DNA of 64,000 nucleotides from Candidatus Omnitrophota bacterium (GTDB taxonomy: Bacteria; Omnitrophota; Gorgyraeia; 2-01-FULL-45-10): contig JBAZKM010000008.1 of assembly GCA_041650805.1 (NCBI GenBank), positions 1-64,000 on the forward strand. The letters run 5' to 3'. Position 1 is the first letter of the stretch. Each line of letters starts with the position of its first letter. The translations under genes were made by a program, and so were the position numbers. This document shows, piece after piece, positions 42,737 through 49,979 of this stretch. The notes beneath the pieces are model-generated. The model was not told the origin of the DNA. It saw only the letters and a list, made by a program, of their open reading frames with translations, and made no database searches.

Positions 42737-43890
42737 CAGCGTAACTTGTCTGTCGTCGTGATCTCGGCGCCGGGGTAGTAATATGAGAGTATCTCTTCGA
42801 CCTTCTTCCCCTTCCGTGACATGCCGAACGCGCCCCACTGGCACATACCGACACCATGGCCCCACCCGGAACCCTTGAATACGAGCGTGCCCCATTTTAA
42901 CGAGAGATCGAACTTCGTGCTGCGCAGTTCGTTCGGACCGAGCATCTGCCTGAAGTCCTTCCCCTTCAACATCACCGAGGTATCCGCTTCGTCTTTTATC
43001 TCTACCTGCTCGACCCTGCCGGAACCGTTCTTCGAGAGCACCTTCACGGAGGATATCTCGCCTATATTATATCCGCCTGCGCTTAATCTGTTCTTCAGTT
43101 CCCACAACGGGATATCGGTCGTCCATTCGTAATGGGGCGAATTCCGGCAGTAGAGGCAAGGCCCGCCCTTGAGAGGAGGAAGGTCTATATTCCACAGGAC
43201 GGAGGCATCTTCCGTATATCCGGCGCATGTTGCGTGATAGTATGCCGGGAATATCTTACCCTTATATGCCAGGACCTTGTCCTTCGTCAGGTCAACGGCC
43301 CTGGTGGTCGCCCATTTTTCGGATGCGCGGCCCCCGTAGACCTGGGAGTATATGTCATTACGGAGGTCGTACGGCTGAAGCCTGTTCTGCGACTTCTGAT
43401 ACAACGCGAACGTACGTGCCGCGATCGCCTGCGCCTTCAGGACTTCCATGGGCCATTTATGGGACACCTCATGGTACAGGACCCCGTAAAGATAGTCCTC
43501 TACGCCTATTTCGTTTATGACCATGATGCTCAGATCGTCCTTAAGCGCTATATGGACATTCCCCCTGAAGCGCTTTCCGTCGACGTAGATGTCGGCATCC
43601 TTGTATGCCTTCACCTTAACGGCCGGGAGCATTATCTCTTTAGCGCCTATTAATATATTGCCCCTGGACCCTGTCACCCCGGCCCTGAGGCGAGGCCCTT
43701 CCATTACGACCCTCTCTGAATTCGGCGCATATACCTTATACGGCCCTTTTATGACCAGGGAGATCCTGGGCCTGTTGTCAATTACCAGCACCCTCAATAC
43801 GGACTGGCCGGTGTCAGGAATGGCCTGGGGCGCTCGGCCGGCGTATAATACCGATAAGAGGACGCATGTGATAACGGCGGCTCTTCTCAT
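42736..43890 (-). CDS. SpoIID/LytB-domain protein, 384 aa
   Basis: SpoIID-type enzymes are lytic transglycosylases that cut denuded glycan strands. The start at 43890 gives a signal peptide (MRRAAVITCVLLSVLYAG) and an ATGA overlap with the preceding gene; an upstream start is rejected because it would run through that gene. The domain shows GVEDYLYGVLYHEVSHKWP, LKAQAIAARTFALYQ, and the terminal GSGWGHGVGMCQWGAFGMS. In a non-sporulating genome it is more likely a general cell-wall remodelling protein. Sporulation is not implied. Confidence 0.88.
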   Translation of the reverse strand: MRRAAVITCVLLSVLYAGRAPQAIPDTGQSVLRVLVIDNRPRISLVIKGPYKVYAPNSERVVMEGPRLRAGVTGSRGNILIGAKEIMLPAVKVKAYKDADIYVDGKRFRGNVHIALKDDLSIMVINEIGVEDYLYGVLYHEVSHKWPMEVLKAQAIAARTFALYQKSQNRLQPYDLRNDIYSQVYGGRASEKWATTRAVDLTKDKVLAYKGKIFPAYYHATCAGYTEDASVLWNIDLPPLKGGPCLYCRNSPHYEWTTDIPLWELKNRLSAGGYNIGEISSVKVLSKNGSGRVEQVEIKDEADTSVMLKGKDFRQMLGPNELRSTKFDLSLKWGTLVFKGSGWGHGVGMCQWGAFGMSRKGKKVEEILSYYYPGAEITTTDKLR

Positions 43891-44102
43891 CTTCGCCTTA
43901 GGAACATCATAATTACGGAGATCAGGACAGAGATGATTATGGAGGTGGTTATGGGAAAGAAGAATGTAAAATTCTTTTTCTGTATATACAGGTCGCCGGG
44001 CAGCCGTCCGAACCAGGAGAACTTCCCTCCGAACGTGAATATGGCGCCGAGGACGATCAGCGCCGCTCCGAATATGATCAACGTCTTTCCTATCGAATTC
44101 AT
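43887..44102 (-). CDS. DUF2905-type small membrane protein, 71 aa
   Basis: Two membrane helices flank the conserved loop KFSWFGRLPGDLYIQKKNFTFFFP, with the GRLPGD motif typical of DUF2905. Start chosen at MNSIGKTLII, because the nine-base extension upstream is encoded by a repeat array. Function unknown. It often accompanies ruv and que genes, as here. Confidence 0.85.
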   Translation of the reverse strand: MNSIGKTLIIFGAALIVLGAIFTFGGKFSWFGRLPGDLYIQKKNFTFFFPITTSIIISVLISVIMMFLRRR

Positions 44103-44111
44103 ATATCCTGA

Positions 44112-44181
44112 TTGTCCATGGTCCACAGTCCATAGTCCACGGTTATGCTCTCTTCTGTGGACCGTCGACCGTAGACCGCCG
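44112..44181. repeat. GTCCAYRG/GTGGACY heptamer array at the end of queH
   Basis: Direct gtccaYR units (44115-44142) lie in the spacer; inverted, degenerate gtggacY units (44154-44181) fall within the last codons of queH and encode the tail RSTVDGPQ. Together they can form a large hairpin. Confidence 0.75.
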
Positions 44182-44727
44182 ACCTTTCTTCGCTTTACGC
44201 GCCTCCGCCCGCTCTACTTCCGAAAAGAGGCATCCGCAGTAATTCTGGCAATAGATACCCTTTTTCCTGGCCGTCTCATGGGCCTCCCTGAAACCGGTCC
44301 TGAAATCCTTGTAGTAAAATTTCAGGCCGGCCCCGGCCGCAACCGACTCGCCCAGCTCTTTTATGACACCCTGGTCCTGGTAAGGGCTCCCCAGGAGAGT
44401 GGTCGTGAACGCCTCGAAACCGTTCTCCAAAGCCCATTTGGCCGTCTTCTCCAGCCGGAGCCACCAGCATACGGGACACCTGCTCTGGAGCGCCTCATTA
44501 TATACGATATGCTGGAAATAGTTCTCTATATCGTAATCGCCATACAGGACATTGATGCCGGCATCGCCGGCGTAACGCTCGACCTCCTGCTTCCTCTTAA
44601 GATATTCCGAGTAGGGGTGTATGTTGGGGTTGTAGAAGAATCCCGCCAGCTTATGCCCGTCTCTCTTCAGGTCTTCTACGGGAAATATGGCGCACGGCGC
44701 ACAGCAGATATGGAGCAGGATATTCAT
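44143..44727 (-). CDS. queH: Epoxyqueuosine reductase QueH, 194 aa
   Basis: Reduces epoxyqueuosine to queuosine, replacing the cobalamin-dependent QueG. The motifs HICCAPCAIF, RCPVCWWLRLE and YCQNYCGCLFSE supply the cysteines for a 4Fe-4S cluster and a nearby iron. The C-terminal tail comes from a repeat array. With tgt and queA it completes the late steps of queuosine formation; preQ1 synthesis genes are not in view. Confidence 0.92.
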   Translation of the reverse strand: MNILLHICCAPCAIFPVEDLKRDGHKLAGFFYNPNIHPYSEYLKRKQEVERYAGDAGINVLYGDYDIENYFQHIVYNEALQSRCPVCWWLRLEKTAKWALENGFEAFTTTLLGSPYQDQGVIKELGESVAAGAGLKFYYKDFRTGFREAHETARKKGIYCQNYCGCLFSEVERAEARKAKKGRRSTVDGPQKRA

Positions 44728-44731
44728 GGCG

Positions 44732-45796
44732 CTACTTGAACATCTCTTTCTGGCTCTCTTTCGACTTCAGGAACCCCATATGCTCGTACGCCGATCTTGT
44801 GAGCTCCCGCCCCCGCGGCGTCCTCTTCAGAAAACCGATCTTCAGCAGGAACGGCTCCACTATATCCACTATGGTGTCGGGCTCTTCGTTAAGCGTCGCG
44901 GCGAGCGATTCTATGCCTACGGGACCCCCGCCGAACGATTCGTACATAGCGCTCACCACCTTGCGGTCGACGCTGTCGAGACCCATGGAATCGACACCGT
45001 GGCTCTTCAGCGCCTCGAAAGTCGCTTCGAGCGTTATCCTGCCGTCCAGCTTCACCTCGGCCCAGTCCCTGACCCGGCGCAACAGACGGTTGGCGACCCT
45101 GGGGGACCCGCGCGCGCGTCTTGCGATCTCTTCCGCGGCGCTCTTCTCTATGGAGACATTCATGATCCTGGCCGAACGCGTCAGTATCCTGACCAGGTCT
45201 TCCGTCTCGTAGAAATCGAGATGGTAAAATAGGCCGAACCTGGACCTGAGCGGGGACGTGAGGAGACCGGCGCGCGTCGTCGCGCCTATAAGGGTGAAAT
45301 GCTTGAGGTTGAATTTATACGTCTTGGCATATGGCCCCTTGTCCATGATGACGTCTATCTCGAAGTTCTCCATGGCCGGATATATGTACTCTTCGACGGA
45401 ACTCGAAAGCCGGTGTATCTCGTCTATGAAGAGGATGTCGCCCTCTTCCAGGTTGGTCAGAAGCCCCACGAGGTCCCCGGGCCTGGTGATGGAAGGTCCG
45501 CTCGTGACCGTTATCCTGGTGCCCATCTCATGAGCGACTATGTGCGCGAGCGACGTCTTGCCGAGCCCCGGCGGACCCGAAAGGAGGATATGCTCAAGCG
45601 GCTCCTTCCGTTTCTTCGCCGCCTCCAGAGACACCTTGAGGTTCTCGACGATCTCCGTCTGACCCACGAAGTCTTTAAGCTTTGTCGGGCGGAGCGAGAT
45701 ATTGAGTATTATATCCTCTTCCGTCTCCTGGGGGGCGATGATCTTCTCCCTGCCGCCCTCCGCGATCTTCACCTTCTTATTATCGTGCTTGGCCAT
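44732..45796 (-). CDS. ruvB: Holliday junction helicase subunit RuvB, 354 aa
   Basis: An AAA+ motor for branch migration. Walker A LLSGPPGLGKTSLAHIVAHE, Walker B DILFIDEIHRLSSSVEE, and sensor motif TLIGATTRAGLLTSPLRSRFG are present; the winged-helix end has GVDSMGLDSVDRKVVSAM. Separated from ruvA by a repeat array. Confidence 0.97.
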   Translation of the reverse strand: MAKHDNKKVKIAEGGREKIIAPQETEEDIILNISLRPTKLKDFVGQTEIVENLKVSLEAAKKRKEPLEHILLSGPPGLGKTSLAHIVAHEMGTRITVTSGPSITRPGDLVGLLTNLEEGDILFIDEIHRLSSSVEEYIYPAMENFEIDVIMDKGPYAKTYKFNLKHFTLIGATTRAGLLTSPLRSRFGLFYHLDFYETEDLVRILTRSARIMNVSIEKSAAEEIARRARGSPRVANRLLRRVRDWAEVKLDGRITLEATFEALKSHGVDSMGLDSVDRKVVSAMYESFGGGPVGIESLAATLNEEPDTIVDIVEPFLLKIGFLKRTPRGRELTRSAYEHMGFLKSKESQKEMFK

Positions 45797-45798
45797 TT

Positions 45799-45880
45799 TC
45801 AGCTTTCAGCTTTCAGCTTTCAGCTTTCAGCAACTATCAGCTTTTGTTTTAGCTGATAGCTGTGAGCTGACAGCTGATAG
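45799..45880. repeat. AGCTTTC heptamer array between ruvA and ruvB
   Basis: Four or more direct 7-bp units (cagcttt), an AT-rich centre, then inverted units (agctgatagctg). Same family as 9898-9949 and 17551-17634. Confidence 0.85.
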
Positions 45881-46513
45881 CTATTTCCGTTTACTCCCCT
45901 TATACACCTCGTTCAATATCTCTTCACACGTCGATAGCTTTGAATTGCGCGCTACGGCCCTCTCCACCATCTCTTTGGCCTCCTGCTTCTTGTATTGCAG
46001 TTGGAGCAGGACGTTAACCGCCTCCGCCTTGATATCCTCCGCGGCCACCGGTCTAGGCTCGCCGTCATTGAATTTATCCTTTATAAGTCCGAACTTGCCT
46101 ACCTTACCCTGAAGTTTTGCTATTATCTCGCGCGCCTTCTGCTCTCCTATGCCGGGCAGCGTCTTTAAAAGCGGCATATCGCCCCTGTCGATGGCATCCG
46201 CTATGACGGAGAACGACATGCTCAGCGCCTTGCACGCCGCCTTAGGCCCCACGCCCGAGACCTTTATGAACTGCTCGAAGAACTCCCTCTCTATCTCGTT
46301 CAGGAAGCCGACGAGCACAGGTATGGCCCTCGACGGGTCCATCTGGTAGTAGTGGTAGGTTATGAGCTCTATGGTGCCGTCGTCCCCCATGCCGTCCTCG
46401 ATCGCGCGCATGACCGCCGGAGGGATGAGCACCTCATAAGAGATGCCGTTCACGTCTATTATGACGCTCGTCTCCTTCCTCTCCTTCACCTTTCCCGATA
46501 TACGCGATATCAT
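45881..46513 (-). CDS. ruvA: Holliday junction branch migration protein RuvA, 210 aa
   Basis: Binds the four-way junction and loads RuvB. Start taken at MISRISGKV (46513), which overlaps the ruvC stop as ATGA; the longer frame to 46564 only adds repeat-derived residues inside ruvC. Visible are an OB fold with VLIPPAVMRAIE and HhH motifs KVSGVGPKAACKAL and TLPGIGEQKAREIIAKL. Confidence 0.95.
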   Translation of the reverse strand: MISRISGKVKERKETSVIIDVNGISYEVLIPPAVMRAIEDGMGDDGTIELITYHYYQMDPSRAIPVLVGFLNEIEREFFEQFIKVSGVGPKAACKALSMSFSVIADAIDRGDMPLLKTLPGIGEQKAREIIAKLQGKVGKFGLIKDKFNDGEPRPVAAEDIKAEAVNVLLQLQYKKQEAKEMVERAVARNSKLSTCEEILNEVYKGSKRK

Positions 46514-47013
46514 ATTTTTCCTGGCAACCGGTAACTGGCAACTGGAACCTTTTCTATATAGCAATAGCTTATCGCCATGGCGAGCGCATCGCTCACATCT
46601 ACCGGCTCCGGAGGTTTCCTCAGTTTGAGTATATTCTGGACCATGCGCTGGACCTGCACCTTAGAGGCCTGGCCGTTCCCGGTGACGACCTTCTTTATCC
46701 TCGTGGATGGATAATTGACAAGTTTTATATTGGACCTGCCGCACACAAGACAGGCCATCGCCCGCGCGTGGCCCATCAGTATCGCTGTAGTGGGATGCTG
46801 GTAGTGGGAATATATCTTTTCGAGCACCAGGACACCGGGCGCATATTCATCTATGATACCGGAGATGCCGTCGAATATCTTCGTGACCCTTTCCTGTATG
46901 GGGGTGTTCTTTTTGGTCCGTATCACACCGGCCTCGACGACCTTCATGGTACCGGCATCTATGAGGCCGTAACCGGTGGTATTCAGCCCGGGGTCTATGC
47001 CTAATATCCTCAT
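46510..47013 (-). CDS. ruvC: Holliday junction resolvase RuvC, 167 aa
   Basis: Cuts Holliday junctions. Acidic active-site residues are in MRILGIDPGLNTTGYGLID, VLVLEKIYS and VDVSDALAMAISYC. The last dozen residues (VPVASYRLPGKI) come from a heptamer-like repeat (46521-46547) and probably extend the native end. Confidence 0.95.
   Translation of the reverse strand: MRILGIDPGLNTTGYGLIDAGTMKVVEAGVIRTKKNTPIQERVTKIFDGISGIIDEYAPGVLVLEKIYSHYQHPTTAILMGHARAMACLVCGRSNIKLVNYPSTRIKKVVTGNGQASKVQVQRMVQNILKLRKPPEPVDVSDALAMAISYCYIEKVPVASYRLPGKI
46521..46547. repeat. CAACYGG heptamer array at the end of ruvC
   Basis: Three 7-bp units (caaccgg, taactgg, caactgg), translated as the ruvC C-terminus. Confidence 0.7.
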
Positions 47014-47750
47014 TCTTCCTTCAATAATTCATCCGGTATGTCAAAATTGCCGTAGACGTTCTGGACGTCATCGTTCCCCTCGAGCTCATCCACAAGGTCC
47101 AGTATCCTCTTTGCGTCGTCGCCTACTACCTTGATGGTCGATTTGGGGATGAGCGTTATCTCCGCCGACTCCGTCTTTATCTTATTGTCCTCTATCGCCT
47201 TCTTCACCTTGTAGAAATCCTGCGGAGATGTCTTTACCCCGTAACTCTCGTCTTCGACCACCATATCTTCGGCGCCTGCGTCGAGGACGATCCCCATCAG
47301 CTTATCCTCGTCGATAGCCTCTTTATTCACGACGATATATCCTTTCTTCTCGAATATCCAGCCCACGGAACCGGCGCCCGCCATATTCCCGCCCTTCTTC
47401 GAAAAGATGGTCCTCACCTCGCTGGCGGTCCTGTTCTTGTTGTCGGTCAACGCCTCGATATAGATCGCCACGCCGCCCGGGCCGTATCCCTCGAGCGTCA
47501 CATCCTCGTAATTCACGCCCTCGAGCTCGCCGGTGCCTTTTTTGACCGCGCGGTCGATGTTATCGGCCGGCATGCTCGCGTCCTTCGCCCTGTCTATGGC
47601 GACCCTCAGGCGCGGGTTCGTATCCGGGTTGCCGCCGCTCCTGGCCGCAACCGTTATCTCTTTGATCAGCTTCGTGAAGAGCTGGCCGCGCTTCGCGTCT
47701 GTAGCCGCCTTCTTGTGTTTGATCGTCGCCCACTTCGAATGTCCGCTCAT
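47010..47750 (-). CDS. yebC: YebC/PmpR-family translation or regulatory factor, 246 aa
   Basis: Starts MSGHSKWATIKHKKAATDAKRG, a very conserved opening, with KGGNMAGAGSVGWIFEKKGY and the end DDVQNVYGNFDIPDE. Proteins of the family were long called DNA-binding regulators and more recently linked to translation of polyproline. It overlaps ruvC by four bases, a widespread arrangement. Confidence 0.95.
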   Translation of the reverse strand: MSGHSKWATIKHKKAATDAKRGQLFTKLIKEITVAARSGGNPDTNPRLRVAIDRAKDASMPADNIDRAVKKGTGELEGVNYEDVTLEGYGPGGVAIYIEALTDNKNRTASEVRTIFSKKGGNMAGAGSVGWIFEKKGYIVVNKEAIDEDKLMGIVLDAGAEDMVVEDESYGVKTSPQDFYKVKKAIEDNKIKTESAEITLIPKSTIKVVGDDAKRILDLVDELEGNDDVQNVYGNFDIPDELLKEE

Positions 47751-47778
47751 GTTTCTCCTCTCGGTTTACACGTTACGC

Positions 47779-49839
47779 TTATTCTTCCGTCTCTTCCTTC
47801 TTCCCCTGTTTTGCCTTTTCGACGATCGTCGCCGTCAGGTTTGAAGGCACCACCTCATAATGAGAGAACGTCATCGTATATGTGCCGCGCCCGCCTGTTA
47901 TGGACTTCAGTTCGTTCACGTACTTGTACATCTCTTCGAGCGGCACCTTCGCCTTTATCGTCTGGACGCCGTCTCCCGGCTCCATCCCCATGACCCTGCC
48001 CCGGCGCGAGTTCAGGCTGCCCGTTATGTCACCCATGAACTCCTCCGGCACCACGATGTCGACGTCCATGATAGGCTCAAGTATCACCGGCCTCGCCTTC
48101 TGCATCGACTCTTTGAAGGCCTGGCGCGACGCGATCTGGAACGCTATATCTTTGGAATCGACGGGGTGCGTCTTGCCGTCATAAACGATGGCCCTGACAT
48201 CTACGACCGGGAAACCGGCCAGGACGCCCCCGTTCAGGGCCGACCTTATGCCCTTTTCGCAGCTCACCACGAAAGGCCTTGGGATCGCGCCGCCCACCAC
48301 CTCATCGACGAATTCAAACCCGGTCCCGCGCGGGAGCGGCTCTATCTTCATCCATACCTCGGCAAACTGGCCGGCGCCGCCGGTCTGCTTCTTATGCCGG
48401 TATTGGGAATCCCCTTTACCTGTGATCGTCTCCTTGTACGCGACCTTGGGCGTGCCGAGGTCGACCTGTACGCCCGAACGGACCTTCATCCTGTTTATCA
48501 TCATGCCTATATGCATGTCGCCCATGCCGTGGGCTATCATCTCCTTGGTCTGCTCGTCCCTGGTGACCTTGAACGTCGGGTCTTCCGCGGTCAGTTTGTG
48601 AAGGGCGTTCGATATCTTATCTTCATCGGAACGCGTCTTCGGCTTGAGCGAGAAGGATATGGCCGGCTCCGGGAACTGGATATCGTCTAACTTCAGAGGG
48701 TTCTTCTCGTCCCCTATGGAATCGCCGGTCCCGGTCTCCTTCAATTTTGACACGCACCCTATATCTCCCGCCTGCACCGAGTCCATCGATGCCTGCGACT
48801 TCCCGGATAGGGAAAATATCTGCCCTATCTTCTCCCTGGTGCCCTTCGTCACATTGTAGAAACCGGAGTTCGTCTGCAGCGTGCCGGAGAAGACCTTGAA
48901 TATCGATATCTGGCCCAGGAACGGGTCCGAGAGCGTCTTGAAGACGAGCGCGGAGAACGGCCCTTTAGGGTTCATATCCACCTCGATCTTCTCGGAACTG
49001 TCCGGCCTGGTCGCGGTAACCCTGGGCCTGTCGGCAGGCGACGGCAGATAGTTCACTATAAGGTCCAGGGACTCCTTTATGCCTATCGCGCCTGTAGCCG
49101 AACCGCAAAGTATCGGAAAGACCTTGCCTTCGGAGATGCCCTTTTTGAGCGCGCCCTTCAGTTCGTCGGGCGCAAGCTCACCCTTCTCCAGGTACTTCTC
49201 GAGCAGGGCGTCATCGGTCTCCGCTACCGCCTCTGCCAGGCTGTCGGAGGCCGTCCTGGCCCCGGCCTTGGCATCTTCGGAGAGGCCTTCCATCCCCTGC
49301 CGCGTCACCAGGTTGGCTACCCCTTTGAAGGACGACTCCGTACCTATCGGGTATGTCACAAGGACACAGGCCTTGCCGAACTTTTTCTTTATGCCATCCA
49401 CGCACTTTTCAAAGTCGGCATGCTCCTTATCGAGGCGGCTTATGAAGAATGCGCAGGGGATGCCTCTCTCGCGGGACAACTTGAATCCGCGTTCGGTCCC
49501 TATCTCTATGCCGCCGGTCGCGTTCACGACTATGACGCTCGTGTCCGCGGCCCTTAAGGCGCCCACCATCTCGCCGGCAAGATCGGTGTAGCCGGGGGTA
49601 TCTATTATATTTATCTTCTTAGAGTTATAGACAAATGACATGAGCGACGACCCGAGAGAGCACTTGCGTTCCTTTTCGTCCTCATTGTAATCGGAAACGG
49701 TGTTCCCTTCAGCTATGCTCCCCATCTTGGGTATAGCGCCGGCGCCGTAAAGGACCGCCTCCACAAGCGACGTCTTCCCGCTCCCGGAATGTCCCAAAAA
49801 TACCAGGTTCCTGATATCCTTCGCCTCAAATACCGCCAT
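47779..49839 (-). CDS. EF-G-like translational GTPase, 686 aa
   Basis: A five-domain elongation factor G relative. G1 is GHSGSGKTSLVEAVL and G3 DTPGYTDL. G4, normally NKxD, is S-R-L-D (FISRLDKEHADF), which may change nucleotide preference or kinetics. The later domains show GDMHIGMMINRMK, YRHKKQTGGAGQFAEV and NSRRGRVMGMEP. This is the second EF-G type (as FusA2 or EF-G-2) found beside a canonical fusA elsewhere. It heads the cluster leading to ruvCAB and has its own promoter. Confidence 0.88.
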   Translation of the reverse strand: MAVFEAKDIRNLVFLGHSGSGKTSLVEAVLYGAGAIPKMGSIAEGNTVSDYNEDEKERKCSLGSSLMSFVYNSKKINIIDTPGYTDLAGEMVGALRAADTSVIVVNATGGIEIGTERGFKLSRERGIPCAFFISRLDKEHADFEKCVDGIKKKFGKACVLVTYPIGTESSFKGVANLVTRQGMEGLSEDAKAGARTASDSLAEAVAETDDALLEKYLEKGELAPDELKGALKKGISEGKVFPILCGSATGAIGIKESLDLIVNYLPSPADRPRVTATRPDSSEKIEVDMNPKGPFSALVFKTLSDPFLGQISIFKVFSGTLQTNSGFYNVTKGTREKIGQIFSLSGKSQASMDSVQAGDIGCVSKLKETGTGDSIGDEKNPLKLDDIQFPEPAISFSLKPKTRSDEDKISNALHKLTAEDPTFKVTRDEQTKEMIAHGMGDMHIGMMINRMKVRSGVQVDLGTPKVAYKETITGKGDSQYRHKKQTGGAGQFAEVWMKIEPLPRGTGFEFVDEVVGGAIPRPFVVSCEKGIRSALNGGVLAGFPVVDVRAIVYDGKTHPVDSKDIAFQIASRQAFKESMQKARPVILEPIMDVDIVVPEEFMGDITGSLNSRRGRVMGMEPGDGVQTIKAKVPLEEMYKYVNELKSITGGRGTYTMTFSHYEVVPSNLTATIVEKAKQGKKEETEE

Positions 49840-49893
49840 TGTCCGCTCTCCCTTTCTTTTTGCCTTTCAATGGAAATAGATGATAATAGTAAT

Positions 49894-49921
49894 ATTATAT
49901 GGGCACCTCCGGAAAAGTCAA
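49894..49921 (-). promoter_or_regulatory. Promoter of the EF-G-like gene cluster
   Basis: On the minus strand, TTGACT (49916-49921), 16 bp, TATAAT (49894-49899); start near 49887, leader of about 48 bases with GGGAG before the ATG. Confidence 0.75.
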
Positions 49922-49927
49922 GGCAAT

Positions 49928-49960
49928 AAGAAAGCCCCGGGAGATACAGCCTCCCGGGGC
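49928..49960 (-). terminator. Terminator of the giant gene
   Basis: A perfect 10-bp GC stem (49934-49943 with 49951-49960, 7-base loop) followed on the minus strand by TTTCTTATT. It lies 20 bases after the stop and before the next promoter. Confidence 0.8.
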
Positions 49961-49979
49961 CTGGAATAGATGGCGCGGG

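Noticed and set aside
42737..42895. Longer N-terminus for queA
   Set aside because: It would be read through the end of spoIID out of frame, and the family starts at MRLSDFDY.
42736..43890. Evidence of sporulation from the SpoIID domain
   Set aside because: SpoIID/LytB domains are widespread in non-sporulating bacteria and no other sporulation gene is in the window.
43891..44133. Longer N-terminus for the SpoIID protein
   Set aside because: It covers the DUF2905 gene and a repeat array; the signal peptide begins at 43890.
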